DNA from: CAZAPO01 sp044841755
GTDB taxonomy: Bacteria > Bacteroidota > Bacteroidia > Flavobacteriales > Flavobacteriaceae
NCBI GenBank assembly: GCA_044841755.1
Contig: JAXOFM010000001.1
Span: 1-64,000 of the forward strand
Direction of reading: 5' to 3'
Length of the DNA stretch: 64,000 nucleotides
Shown here: positions 43,407 through 52,418 of the stretch, in pieces
How the letters are laid out: each line of letters starts with the position of its first letter
How positions within the stretch are numbered: position 1 is the stretch's first letter
The notes under the pieces: model-generated
The model's database searches: none
What the model was told of the DNA's origin: nothing
What the model saw: only the letters and a program-made list of their open reading frames with translations
Made by a program: the position numbers and the translations under genes

Positions 43407-44305
43407 TGGCGAAGTTTTATAGTCACGGAAAGCTATTACTCACTGGAGAGTATCTTGTTTTAGATGGAGCAAAAGCGTTAGCAATACCTACAAAGTTTGG
43501 ACAATCATTAGAAGTCAATTCCAACAGTTCAAAAAATATAGCATGGAAAAGTTTTGATCATCAAGGTAAAGTGTGGTTTGAAAACACATTCTCTTTCGAT
43601 GCTAAAAAGCATTTAAGTAGTGATGATTCAATTCCTAATAGATTGATAGATATATTTAATGCTATTAAAGAGCTTAATCCAAATATTCTAAAACAAGGTT
43701 ACTCCTTTAAATCTGAATTAGAATTTCCTCAAGATTGGGGATTAGGAAGCTCTTCAACCTTGTTAAATAATTTAGCCTCCTGGGCAGAAATAAATAGCTT
43801 TGAGTTACTTGAGAATACATTTGGAGGAAGTGGTTACGATATTGCTTGTGCAGAAAACAGTAGTCCAATAACTTATCAGCTAGACAATAAAAAAAGAACT
43901 GTTAGTCATGTTAGTTTTGCTCCTGGTTTTTCCGACAGCTTATACTTTGTTCATCTTAATCAGAAGCAGAATAGCAGAGAAGGAATAGCAACTTATACCT
44001 CAAAAAAAGGTGACATTTCTCAAGAAATTGATAAGATCAATAAAATAACAGATGCCGTAATAAACTGTAGCTCTCTGGAAGAATTTAATTCTCTCATCGA
44101 GAAACACGAACAAATCATCTCCAATGTTATTGATCAAGAAACTGTGAAGAATCGATTATTCTCAGACTTTAAAGGGAGTATTAAAAGTTTAGGAGCTTGG
44201 GGAGGTGATTTTATTTTGATTACTTCTAATGATAACCCCATACCTTATTTTGAAAATAAAGGTTACCAAACAATTATTCCATATAAAGAGATGGTTCTAA
44301 ATTAA
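43406..44305 (+). CDS. GYDIA-family GHMP kinase (mevalonate pathway-associated)
   Basis: The 299-residue protein has the GHMP kinase pattern: N-terminal SHGKLLLTGEYLVLDGAKALAIP, the ATP loop DWGLGSSSTLLNNLASW and the family-naming GSGYDIACAEN. The C-terminal motif (SLGAWGGDFILITS) corresponds to motif 3. The family occurs in Bacteroidota next to HMG-CoA reductase, and this gene starts within the reductase stop codon (one-base overlap, TAATG). A kinase step of the mevalonate pathway such as mevalonate or phosphomevalonate phosphorylation is the natural guess; the exact substrate is inference. A terminator follows. Confidence 0.92.
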   Translation: MAKFYSHGKLLLTGEYLVLDGAKALAIPTKFGQSLEVNSNSSKNIAWKSFDHQGKVWFENTFSFDAKKHLSSDDSIPNRLIDIFNAIKELNPNILKQGYSFKSELEFPQDWGLGSSSTLLNNLASWAEINSFELLENTFGGSGYDIACAENSSPITYQLDNKKRTVSHVSFAPGFSDSLYFVHLNQKQNSREGIATYTSKKGDISQEIDKINKITDAVINCSSLEEFNSLIEKHEQIISNVIDQETVKNRLFSDFKGSIKSLGAWGGDFILITSNDNPIPYFENKGYQTIIPYKEMVLN

Positions 44306-44332
44306 AAAAGGCTTCACAATGTGAAGCCTTTT
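44304..44332 (+). terminator. Bidirectional terminator
   Basis: AAAAGGCTTCAC and GTGAAGCCTTTT pair across an AAT loop, with A and T tracts outside. It lies between the convergent GHMP kinase and PpiD-like genes. Confidence 0.85.
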
Positions 44333-44352
44333 ATTTTTATATACCAATTCTA

Positions 44353-46503
44353 TTAATAGAACGTAGCTCTGTTATCTTCAATATCAGCTGCTTCTTTAAG
44401 TGCAGCTAGGATTGCTGAATTTACAAGCCCTGATCTTGAATTTCCAAGACGATTAGCTGCAGCCTGATAGTTTGGTAATCCAGCTCCTGGAGTTTTCTTT
44501 GTTACTTCAATAATAAATACTCCGTTATTACCAATAATTGGCTTTGACACACTTCCTTCAGCAAGCCCAAAAGCTGTTCCTACCACTAATGGTTCATTTC
44601 CCGCTCCAGAGATAGTAGGATTCTTCATATTGATTGCAAGAGCAGTTTGAACGGTTTGATTTTCAGTTGCGGCAATTTCTTGTAAAGCAGTTGCCGAAAT
44701 TCTAGATAAAATAATTTCAGCCTTCTTTTCTCTTCTAATTTCTGGTAAAGCAGTTACTGAAGCTTTTTCTGTAGTCATTAATCCTTCTTCATTAATTGAT
44801 GATACAACTGCAACAGCATAACCTCCACCTTGTAAGTTGAACCTCTTAACACTTCCAACTTTAATTCCATCTTCAAATGCCCAACGCACCATTGCTCTTT
44901 GGTATCCTAAACCAGGAATAGTTTCATCTAAAGCTTTTATCGCATTTACTGGCTTCACAGAGTATTCCATTTCTCCAGCAACATCAACAAATGGCTTTTC
45001 CAATACAGCAATTTCAAATTTAGAGGTTTCTGTAAATACTTTATCAATTGTTTCCTCAGAAGGTTCAATCTCCATAGCTAAGTTTCCAACTTTTACAGCT
45101 CTTTGTTTATTATTTTGAGATAATACTTCTATAATATGATACCCAAAGTCGGTTCTTACAACATCTAAAGCTCCCACTCCATTGTCAAAAGAAAAAGTTT
45201 TGAACTCAGGAGCCATTCCTGTATTATACCCAAACTCTATTTCTCCATCTTGCGCGTTACTTACTAAATCTGAAGATAGTTCTAATAAATCTGAGAACTT
45301 AGAACGGTTCCCTCTAATAACATTATAAATACTATCAGCAGTTGCTTTCGCTTGTTCATCTGTTTTGGTAACTGTTGGTAGTGCTTGTAAAGCTCCAGCA
45401 AAAGGAATAAGAATATGTCTTACCTTAACTGAATCTGGTATTTGCTTCACATCAATAACCTTACTGATCTTATACATATTGCCATCTTTGTAAGGTCCAA
45501 AAACTTCACCTTTATCAAGATTGTAAATACTATCAGCCACTGCGGCTGGAAGTACATTTTTAAACACATAGTCATCATAAAGTTGTAAAGCTGAATTAGC
45601 AGCTAAAAATTCTGCATCATCAGTAGTGTTTTTAAATCCTAAGACTGTTTCATTTCCTTTGATAGCCTCAACATATTCTTCACGATCTTCTAATAAAGAT
45701 AGTAGTTCAGCTTGGATACCTTCTTCATCTTGTAAAGAAGCTTCTTCTTTAAACTCAACAAAATAAATATCTCTAGATTCTTCAACCTCATAACTTTCTT
45801 TATGCTCACTTACATACTTTGAAATATCAGATTTAGTAACTTCTACTAAACTATCTTCAATTGAAGAGAAAGGAATTTGAACATAACGAATATCTACGTT
45901 GTCATTCTCTAATTTGTAATCTAGTTCTCCTTCAGCTAAAGTTCCTGAAACACCAGCCTTAATTAAGTTATAATAGGTTTGTTGCTTACCTCCTACAGCA
46001 ATATTATTCTCATAGTTGGTCCAAGCCTCATAATTAATTGGTGATCCTCCTAAAAGTGAAGTTTGAGGTGAAATCTCTCTAAGGTTCGCAATAAACTCGT
46101 TTAATTTATTCTCGTCATAGATTCCGTCTTCATTTTTAAATTCTTCAAAAGACTGTAATCCTAACTTTAGAAGATCTCTCATTTGGTCACGTTCAACACT
46201 AATACCTAATTCATCATACTGCTCGCTAAGTATTGTTGCGTTTACTTCTTGATCCCAAACTCTATTCATCGCTTGAGTGCTTGTCATAGAAGCCCCAAAT
46301 TGTCTTTGCGTATTCTCAACTTTGGTCATGAACTCATCACGTTCAATATCTTCACCGTTTATTGTTGCAATTACATTTTGCGCTTTACTTGAAAAACCAT
46401 CACTGTTCTTAAATAAATCTGCCAAGACAAAAGAGAATAATGCCATAGCTATAATTAGAATTAAGAATAACGATCGTTGTCTAATTTTATTTAAAATTGC
46501 CAT
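44353..46503 (-). CDS. PpiD/SurA-like periplasmic peptidyl-prolyl isomerase
   Basis: The 716-residue protein has an N-terminal membrane anchor (LFLILIIAMALFSFVLADLF) as in PpiD. A SurA/PpiD-type chaperone domain with EDIERDEFMTKVENTQRQFG precedes the parvulin domain. That domain is around residues 340-470, VKVRHILIPF...FGYNTGMAPEFKTFSF...TDFGYHIIEV. A further region (about 480-700) has a second, less typical parvulin-like part. It is expected to help fold outer-membrane and secreted proteins. It is the last gene of a leftward envelope group, 173 bp after the CNNM gene, so it may have its own promoter. Confidence 0.93.
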   Translation of the reverse strand: MAILNKIRQRSLFLILIIAMALFSFVLADLFKNSDGFSSKAQNVIATINGEDIERDEFMTKVENTQRQFGASMTSTQAMNRVWDQEVNATILSEQYDELGISVERDQMRDLLKLGLQSFEEFKNEDGIYDENKLNEFIANLREISPQTSLLGGSPINYEAWTNYENNIAVGGKQQTYYNLIKAGVSGTLAEGELDYKLENDNVDIRYVQIPFSSIEDSLVEVTKSDISKYVSEHKESYEVEESRDIYFVEFKEEASLQDEEGIQAELLSLLEDREEYVEAIKGNETVLGFKNTTDDAEFLAANSALQLYDDYVFKNVLPAAVADSIYNLDKGEVFGPYKDGNMYKISKVIDVKQIPDSVKVRHILIPFAGALQALPTVTKTDEQAKATADSIYNVIRGNRSKFSDLLELSSDLVSNAQDGEIEFGYNTGMAPEFKTFSFDNGVGALDVVRTDFGYHIIEVLSQNNKQRAVKVGNLAMEIEPSEETIDKVFTETSKFEIAVLEKPFVDVAGEMEYSVKPVNAIKALDETIPGLGYQRAMVRWAFEDGIKVGSVKRFNLQGGGYAVAVVSSINEEGLMTTEKASVTALPEIRREKKAEIILSRISATALQEIAATENQTVQTALAINMKNPTISGAGNEPLVVGTAFGLAEGSVSKPIIGNNGVFIIEVTKKTPGAGLPNYQAAANRLGNSRSGLVNSAILAALKEAADIEDNRATFY

Positions 46504-46676
46504 TTTGTAATTTTTAAGTATCCTTTTGGGTATTCAACATATTGACCATTGGCGCCAAATTAAAGTAGGTTAACAATGATCTTCATTAATTTCAATAAAA
46601 TATTGCGTGCGAAAATACCATTTTCTACCAAATAATAAAAGTAGAACAACGGATTAATTGTACGATTGTAAGATTT

Positions 46677-47963
46677 TTAGTTGTCTTTAATTACCTCTAA
46701 AGACACTATATCAATTTTGGTATTTGAAACTTCTAAAATGGTGAAAAGGAAGTTATCTATTCTAACTTTTTCGTTTTGTTCTGGAATTTCTTCTGTACTA
46801 TTAACTATGAGACCTCCTAAAGTTTCATAGTTCTCATTTTCAGGGAGATCCAGTTTATAGGTTTCATTTAAGTAATCTACTTCTAGTCGAGCTGATAGGT
46901 TGAAGTTTGAATCATCCAGCTTTTCTTCTAACAATTCAATACTATCATGTTCATCTTCAATTTCTCCAAAAAGCTCTTCTACAATGTCTTCAACTGTCAT
47001 AATTCCAGATGTTCCACCATATTCATCTAATACTATGGCAACACTCTTTCTTTTCTTAGTAAGCACATTCAAAACGTCTTTAATGAGCATTGTTTCTGGA
47101 ACAAACTCCACAGGCATTACCATAGTCTTGATGCTTTTCGGTTTTTTGAATAAATCGAAAGAGCGTACATATCCTAAAATATCATCAATGGTATTCTTGT
47201 AAACCAAAATTTTAGAAAAACCTGTTGAAGTAAATAGTTCGTTAAGCGACTTTACACCGTCATGAATTTCAACTGCAACTAGCTCTGTTCTAGGAATCAT
47301 TACCTCTCGAGATTTCACTTCTGAAAACTCTAATGCATTCTGAAAGATTTGGATTTCACTATCAACTTCTTCATGCTCTTCGACGGTCTCTAACTGTTCA
47401 CTAATGTAATTACCAAGTTCAACTTTCGTGAAAGCGAGTTGTACTTCATCTCCTTCAGTTTTGAAAAAGTATTTTAGCACAAGATCAGATATCCATATAA
47501 CAAACTCCGAAATTATTGAGAATACCCAATAGAAAATATAGGCTGGAATTGCGAAAAATTTTAACAAGAAATTAGAGTAAATCTGAAAAAATACTTTTGG
47601 TAAAAACTCTGCTGTCACTAGAATAATTACGGTAGAGATTATGGTTTGGGTAAGTAAATTAAAGTCTGTAATAAGCGTGCTTGCAAAAGCATTTGTAAGG
47701 TTTAAAGATTGAAACCAGTTCATTAATACATCACCCATATAAAACCCATAAATTACCAAAGCAATATTATTACCAATTAACATTGTGGCAATAAATTTCG
47801 AAGGTTTTGCAGTAAGCTTTGTTAGTACTTTTGCAAGGAGACCTTCTTGCTTCTTTTCAATTTCAATATGAATTTTGTTAGAGGAGACATAAGCTATTTC
47901 CATCCCAGAGAAAAAAGCCGAGAATAATAGGGATATTATAATGATTAAAAATTCGGGGCTCAT
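46677..47963 (-). CDS. CNNM/CBS-domain membrane protein (hemolysin-family, CorC/HlyC)
   Basis: The 428-residue inner-membrane protein starts with the DUF21/CNNM membrane domain (three or four helices, about 1-175, SALFSAFFSGMEIAYVSSNKI). A CBS pair follows (about 205-330, VMIPRTELVAVEIHDG and VMPVEFVPETMLIKDVL...VDEYGGTSGIMTVEDIVEELFGEIEDE). The C-terminal CorC_HlyC transporter-associated domain closes the protein (about 345-425). Members are linked to Mg or Co efflux; the hemolysin name is historical. The related gliding protein GldE has the same layout, so GldE is an alternative name, but no other gld gene is nearby. It starts 2 bp after the stop of the 63-codon gene. Confidence 0.9.
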   Translation of the reverse strand: MSPEFLIIIISLLFSAFFSGMEIAYVSSNKIHIEIEKKQEGLLAKVLTKLTAKPSKFIATMLIGNNIALVIYGFYMGDVLMNWFQSLNLTNAFASTLITDFNLLTQTIISTVIILVTAEFLPKVFFQIYSNFLLKFFAIPAYIFYWVFSIISEFVIWISDLVLKYFFKTEGDEVQLAFTKVELGNYISEQLETVEEHEEVDSEIQIFQNALEFSEVKSREVMIPRTELVAVEIHDGVKSLNELFTSTGFSKILVYKNTIDDILGYVRSFDLFKKPKSIKTMVMPVEFVPETMLIKDVLNVLTKKRKSVAIVLDEYGGTSGIMTVEDIVEELFGEIEDEHDSIELLEEKLDDSNFNLSARLEVDYLNETYKLDLPENENYETLGGLIVNSTEEIPEQNEKVRIDNFLFTILEVSNTKIDIVSLEVIKDN

Positions 47964-47965
47964 GC

Positions 47966-48157
47966 TTAAAGCTTTCCTCTGTCTTCGAAACGCTTTCTAA
48001 ACTTCTTTCTAAAGAAAAACATAAACACTGCTAAAGCAGCAAAAAACAAGGACATATAAGACCTGCTTCTATCAATATTCCAATTAGCTATTGCATCATA
48101 TAAAAACAATACAACAAAAAACAAATAAGCGTACTGTAAGAGCTTTAATAGTTTCAT
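47966..48157 (-). CDS. Small two-helix membrane protein
   Basis: The 63-residue product has two hydrophobic segments: LQYAYLFFVVLFLYDAIANW (about 7-26) and SLFFAALAVFMFFFRKKF (about 36-53). It ends in a strongly basic tail (KKFRKRFEDRGKL). It is placed between lptC (35 bp upstream) and the CNNM gene (2 bp downstream), so it belongs to the envelope operon. No family with known function is recognised. The tight spacing and coding-like sequence support a real gene. Confidence 0.78.
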   Translation of the reverse strand: MKLLKLLQYAYLFFVVLFLYDAIANWNIDRSRSYMSLFFAALAVFMFFFRKKFRKRFEDRGKL

Positions 48158-48192
48158 TAATTATAATTAGTGGTTATTTATAAAGATAAGAA

Positions 48193-48747
48193 TTATTCGT
48201 CTAAATAAAGAACTCCTGTAACCTCCAAAACCTTCGCATTAGTAAAGTTTCTATTAGAGTCAAAACCATTTCCGTTAATAACTTCGGTTTGCCTTCTAAA
48301 TGTTACTGGTTGATTGGTAAACATCCATTCTTTTTCTTGATCGTAAAATAATTGTTCCGCGTAAAGTGTATCCTTATTATGTGTTGATAGTATAACATTA
48401 CCTCTAAGGTCAATAAGATTAGTCTCATTATAGGTAATGGCATAATCTGCTAAAACGTTGTTTGCATTACCATCATCATCATAAACAGTAAAATCTACTC
48501 CTTCTGGAAACTCGAAAAATGCAAATTCACGATTAGAAAAATCTAACATTTTTTTACTTACCAATACTGTTTTTAACTTTCCAGAATCTGTGTATTTGGT
48601 ATTTATATTTTCAGCAATATTTATTGGTTGACTACCTTTTACACCTATATTTTGTACCTCTCGAAAGTTATCTTTACATGAAAAAAACATGGTCACGGTA
48701 AAAACCGTGACCATGATATATTTTATATAACTAAGTTTATTAACCAT
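48193..48747 (-). CDS. lptC: LPS-export periplasmic protein LptC
   Basis: LptC anchors to LptB2FG and passes lipopolysaccharide to LptA. The 184-residue product has a lipoprotein-like N-terminus (VTMFFSC, Cys at 24), differing from the uncleaved helix of E. coli LptC. The LptC/OstA beta-jellyroll domain then has SKKMLDFSNREFAFFEFPEGVDFTVYD-type strands and the pattern NVLADYAITYNETNLIDLRGNV with TLYAEQLFYDQEKEWMFTNQ. The gene starts within the TPR gene stop (TAATG). Codons 11-23 contain a perfect 12-bp hairpin followed by seven T, an intragenic terminator-like element described separately. Confidence 0.9.
   Translation of the reverse strand: MVNKLSYIKYIMVTVFTVTMFFSCKDNFREVQNIGVKGSQPINIAENINTKYTDSGKLKTVLVSKKMLDFSNREFAFFEFPEGVDFTVYDDDGNANNVLADYAITYNETNLIDLRGNVILSTHNKDTLYAEQLFYDQEKEWMFTNQPVTFRRQTEVINGNGFDSNRNFTNAKVLEVTGVLYLDE
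48681..48715 (-). terminator. Terminator-like hairpin inside the lptC coding start
   Basis: On the lptC sense strand CATGGTCACGGT (48715-48704) and ACCGTGACCATG (48699-48688) form a perfect 12-bp stem with a TTTT loop and seven T (48687-48681) directly after it. All of this is translated as IMVTVFTVTMFFS. It has every mark of a Rho-independent terminator, yet it lies 33-67 nt into the gene. A ribosome starting at lptC would cover it, so it may act as a translation-coupled polarity switch. Confidence 0.6.
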
Positions 48748-50144
48748 TAAAGTGACGGCACCTTAACTGTTCTATTAATCCAACATCCAATCTTGATAGA
48801 TTCTCCAGAGTTTCCTTTTGAGAAAATATCAGTCTTTGTTGGTGCTTTAGCTAGGTAATTTGCTACTGTATTAGCAGAAGCTTTTGCTAAACTAGCATCA
48901 ACTCTTCCCGCTTTTCTTGCTTCGTTTGCTGCTAACCAGAAAACCGCTCTTTTTGTAAAACTATCTGTACCACAATTGTTAGCACTCTTAGCATACATTT
49001 GTGCGATTGCCAAATGAGCAGAACCTAAAGAAGGGTTTTCTTTTAAAGCCTTTTGATAATAGCTTCGTGCTTGCCCTAAGCTTCCTTTCTTTCTATATTT
49101 ACCTGCAATACTATTTAGGCGTTTTGCCTTATCAATTGGGTCACTTTCTAATTCAACAGCTTGGTTAAAATATTCAAGTGCTTCACTCCAGTTTCCTTCT
49201 TTTTCTTTTAATATTCCTAAATAATATGCAGTAGAAGCATTAGGCTCAAGTGTATTCATTTGTTGAACAACCTTAACAAACAACGCATCATCTGTACACT
49301 CTTTAGTATACATTCTATTCATGGCTCTTTGTAACCAAACCTTATCATTCTTGAACTCATCAAAGTCTCTAGTGTAAAGAGGTATTAAATTCTCACAGTT
49401 AGCTCTATCACCTAATTTTTTATCTACACTACCAACAATTTGATTGTATGCTTTCAAGTAGCTATTGTACGACTTAACTTTTTTAGCATCTTTTGAGCTT
49501 AATGCAACCTCTGGAGTTTCTTCATCTTCACTACCTTGAGGAACAAACTTGTTAAGCATTCTTGTATAGTTCTTGATCTCAAAATCTATTTTTTCACTAA
49601 TGTCATCATACTTATTAAAAAGCTGTTGAGCAGTTTTTTTCTTGGCATCGTACAAATCAACCATTAACGAAAAGTAAGTGTACAAGCTTTTTGGGTTAGT
49701 AAATGTCTTTGCGTCTGCCTGATATGCTGCATCAAAGCCATTATACAATTCATCTTTAGAAACACCAAGGTCTTTTCTGTGATCATATTTTACTTGTGTT
49801 GCTTTTGCCATAAACTCTCCTTTTGGAGTTTTACTAGCGAAGTAATTCATTCTCTCATCATAAAGCTTTACTAGGTCATTAATGTAACCAACCTTATCCG
49901 TTCCAGAAGATTTCTTGATCTTGTCCTTTAGAATTCTCTCACCATACGTATAGATTGCTCTATTAAATTTTGGATTTCTGTTTCTAAGTTCCATCCAAGG
50001 TCCATAAGCAGCATCGTAATTTTTAGCCTTAGCATATTCACTAAAAATCGACAATGTATTCATGTCTTCTTCATTCCCTTGAGCTGAAACAGCACCAAAA
50101 CCTAGAAAAAGCATTGCTATTAATAGTGTAATTTTCGTCTTCAT
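48747..50144 (-). CDS. Exported tetratricopeptide-repeat protein
   Basis: The 465-residue product has a signal peptide (to about VSAQ, residue 21). The bulk is helical. Clear TPR units occur near the C-terminal third: ASTAYYLGILKEKEGNWSEALEYFNQAVEL (about 305-335) and AGKYRKKGSLGQARSYYQKALKENPSLGSAHLAIAQMY (about 348-385). The Cys-containing end (NNCGTDSF, KIGCWI) may form a disulfide. It lies in the envelope operon between the outer-membrane protein gene (19 bp upstream) and lptC (one-base overlap), so it may help in outer-membrane or LPS assembly. This is inference; no characterised orthologue is recognised. Confidence 0.85.
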   Translation of the reverse strand: MKTKITLLIAMLFLGFGAVSAQGNEEDMNTLSIFSEYAKAKNYDAAYGPWMELRNRNPKFNRAIYTYGERILKDKIKKSSGTDKVGYINDLVKLYDERMNYFASKTPKGEFMAKATQVKYDHRKDLGVSKDELYNGFDAAYQADAKTFTNPKSLYTYFSLMVDLYDAKKKTAQQLFNKYDDISEKIDFEIKNYTRMLNKFVPQGSEDEETPEVALSSKDAKKVKSYNSYLKAYNQIVGSVDKKLGDRANCENLIPLYTRDFDEFKNDKVWLQRAMNRMYTKECTDDALFVKVVQQMNTLEPNASTAYYLGILKEKEGNWSEALEYFNQAVELESDPIDKAKRLNSIAGKYRKKGSLGQARSYYQKALKENPSLGSAHLAIAQMYAKSANNCGTDSFTKRAVFWLAANEARKAGRVDASLAKASANTVANYLAKAPTKTDIFSKGNSGESIKIGCWINRTVKVPSL

Positions 50145-50163
50145 AATTCTAGTATTATTGTTG

Positions 50164-51474
50164 TTAGTTATATTTTCGTTTTACAAACCATCTATCATTA
50201 AGAGATAAACTAAGTTGGAAACTTACGAAATTCTCTTTAACCAGATTTTGATTAACTGTACCTCTTTGCCCTATTTCTAGACCTAAATTAGCATTAGAAA
50301 ACAAATTCCCAACTGGCAAACCTACCCCAAAAGTAATGCCAAACTCATTTATTGCTTCATTATTAATCTCTAGACCAGTATTTTCGTATCTAAAACCTGC
50401 ACGATATACTATTCTTTTCCAATATTTAAATGAATTATACTGCGGAATATAGAACCCTCCAACTGATATAGTTGTTGCATCTTCATACTTCGCATTATCA
50501 AAACTAAAAATTTCATTTGAGAACTCACTGGTTTTTAACAAAGTATATTCACCACCCAAGAACCACTTTAGCTCTTCACCAACTCCAATTCCGAAGCTTG
50601 TTTTAGCTGGAAGTGACAGCTCTGTTTTATCAATTCCATCTGCTGAAAGATCAATATCTATCTGGTTTACAGGGAAATCTGCTCCTGTATCAGGATTGAT
50701 TACTATAGTGGAAATTGTTCTTTGATTATTAGAGGTCAAATCCGCCTTTGGTGAGTATGTAAATGCTGTGGTTAATTTTAACTTTTCAGAAATCATTGGT
50801 GTGTATGTCAACCCGAAGTTAAAGTTCAGTCCACTTAAATCTGATCTATTATTTTCTTTACTCTGGTATTGCAATGGAAGACCTTCGTCATCATATCTAA
50901 ATTGAACAACATTGTTTTGAATGTTACCAAAATTATAGCTAGCATCAACTCCAATATTCAAATTATTAGCTATTTGGTATCCTAACCCTAAATATGCTTT
51001 ATTTAATCCTCCTTCTCCAGAGTATTGATAATCTAATACATCCGGGCTGCTATACGATTCTAACCGGTAACCAACTGCAGTATAAGGCAATAATCCAAAA
51101 CCAACTCCCACTTTCCCCATTGGTAATGCTACAGCTAAATAATCAAAAGTTGTTTTACCTAATCTATCTGAATCTGAAGATGTACTTAGCTCAGTACTCG
51201 TACTGCTTCCACCAACTGAATATTTAACGGCTCCATTTTCTCCGCCAAAAGGAAATGTTTGTATGTTTTTTCCAGCATATGAAGCTGGATTTCTAAGATT
51301 TATATGAATACTATCTGTATAAATACTCAGTCCTCCCATACTTCTGTTTTCAACTGTCCCTTTGAATTTTAAACTACCGATTCCGTAAAAAGAATAAGGT
51401 GACGTTGTTCTAACCTGAGCAAAACTATTTAAGGCTAAAAAAGCCATAAATACTAAACAAAAATGTTTTATCAT
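50164..51474 (-). CDS. Outer-membrane beta-barrel protein
   Basis: The 436-residue product has a signal peptide (to FAQ, about residue 20). The mature start RTTSPYSFYGIGSLKFKGTVENRSMGGL and LRNPASYAG resemble the Bacteroidota outer-membrane proteins that share features with FadL and PorV. The remainder is a series of amphipathic strands (for example FDYLAVALPMGKVGVGFGLLPYT and LNIGVDASYNFG). It ends in an aromatic-rich strand near the C-terminus (SFQLSLSLNDRWFVKRKYN). The start overlaps the coaX stop by 4 bp. Cargo is unknown. Confidence 0.82.
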   Translation of the reverse strand: MIKHFCLVFMAFLALNSFAQVRTTSPYSFYGIGSLKFKGTVENRSMGGLSIYTDSIHINLRNPASYAGKNIQTFPFGGENGAVKYSVGGSSTSTELSTSSDSDRLGKTTFDYLAVALPMGKVGVGFGLLPYTAVGYRLESYSSPDVLDYQYSGEGGLNKAYLGLGYQIANNLNIGVDASYNFGNIQNNVVQFRYDDEGLPLQYQSKENNRSDLSGLNFNFGLTYTPMISEKLKLTTAFTYSPKADLTSNNQRTISTIVINPDTGADFPVNQIDIDLSADGIDKTELSLPAKTSFGIGVGEELKWFLGGEYTLLKTSEFSNEIFSFDNAKYEDATTISVGGFYIPQYNSFKYWKRIVYRAGFRYENTGLEINNEAINEFGITFGVGLPVGNLFSNANLGLEIGQRGTVNQNLVKENFVSFQLSLSLNDRWFVKRKYN

Positions 51475-52199
51475 TCGTTTGAATTGAATTCTAGAATAAA
51501 ATTTAAACCTTCTAAAAGAAAATTTGAGTTCGCAAATATGCTATTTTTTAATTGCTTAGACAAGAATTTAGCATCTCCGCCTGTTAAAATAACTGTTAAA
51601 TCTTCATATTTCTCTTGATATTGATTTATAACCCCCTCTATTTCAAAAAGAGTTCCTTTAATAACGCCAGAATGAATAGCCTTCTTGGAAGTGTTTCCTA
51701 TTATTTTTTCCACCTCTTTCTTTTTCAATAACGGCAAGTTGGCTGTGAAAGTATGAAGTGATTTATAACGCATATCGATTCCAGGAGCAATTGCACCGCC
51801 TAAATAATTGTTTTTTGAATTAACAAAGTCGTAAGTAATGCAAGTTCCCGCATCCATAACCAAACAATTTTTGTTTGGATAATTTTTAACGCATGCACTT
51901 ACTAAAGCTATTCTATCTACTCCTAAGGTTTCAGGTGTCTTATATTTATTATTAAATGGGATTTTGGTACTTGAATCAAGAACGAGAAGGTTAATTAAAT
52001 TTGAAATTGAATTTATTATAATTTCATTCAATTCTCCTACAGAAGATAATATTCCTTTGTCTATGTAATAATTATCAATTAACTCATTAACTTCTTTCAG
52101 TATTTCATCTGTTGTACAAGTCTTTTTGAAAACAATCTTATTCTCTTCAAAAACAGCAAGTTTTGCTTTTGTGTTCCCTACGTCAATGATTAAATTCAT
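51471..52199 (-). CDS. coaX: Type III pantothenate kinase
   Basis: The enzyme phosphorylates pantothenate, the first step of coenzyme A synthesis. The 242-residue protein is of the ASKHA fold with NLIIDVGNTKAKLAVFEENK (phosphate 1). ETLGVDRIALVSACV and CLVMDAGTCITYDFV with the catalytic Asp follow. GGAIAPGIDMRYKSLHTFTANLP and IHSGVIKGTLFEIEG are also standard. The gene is first in the leftward envelope operon, 4 bp overlapping the outer-membrane protein gene. Type III enzymes need a monovalent cation and resist feedback by CoA. Confidence 0.95.
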   Translation of the reverse strand: MNLIIDVGNTKAKLAVFEENKIVFKKTCTTDEILKEVNELIDNYYIDKGILSSVGELNEIIINSISNLINLLVLDSSTKIPFNNKYKTPETLGVDRIALVSACVKNYPNKNCLVMDAGTCITYDFVNSKNNYLGGAIAPGIDMRYKSLHTFTANLPLLKKKEVEKIIGNTSKKAIHSGVIKGTLFEIEGVINQYQEKYEDLTVILTGGDAKFLSKQLKNSIFANSNFLLEGLNFILEFNSNE

Positions 52200-52250
52200 T
52201 CTTAAAATAAAGAGTGTAAATTTACAAAACCATTTTTTATAACTTTTTAT

Positions 52251-52282
52251 TTTGTGGAATTATAAAATTGCAATTATATTTG
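52251..52282 (+). promoter_or_regulatory. tRNA-Phe promoter
   Basis: TTTG (52251-52254) and TATATTTG (52275-52282) are separated by exactly 20 nt, a consensus Bacteroidota promoter. The tRNA begins 16 nt after the -7 element. The transcript start region GCATCCGC parallels GCACCCGC after the left-edge promoter. Confidence 0.8.
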
Positions 52283-52298
52283 CATCCGCATTTAGCGA

Positions 52299-52371
<73 letters not shown>

Positions 52372-52374
52372 CAT

Positions 52375-52402
52375 AAAAACCCGAACATATGTTCGGGTTT
52401 TT
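52375..52402 (+). terminator. tRNA-Phe terminator
   Basis: AAAAACCCGAACAT (52375-52388) and ATGTTCGGGTTTTT (52389-52402) form a complete 28-bp palindrome beginning 4 nt after the tRNA. It folds as a hairpin ending in T5. Confidence 0.88.
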
Positions 52403-52418
52403 GCTTTTATTAACTTAT

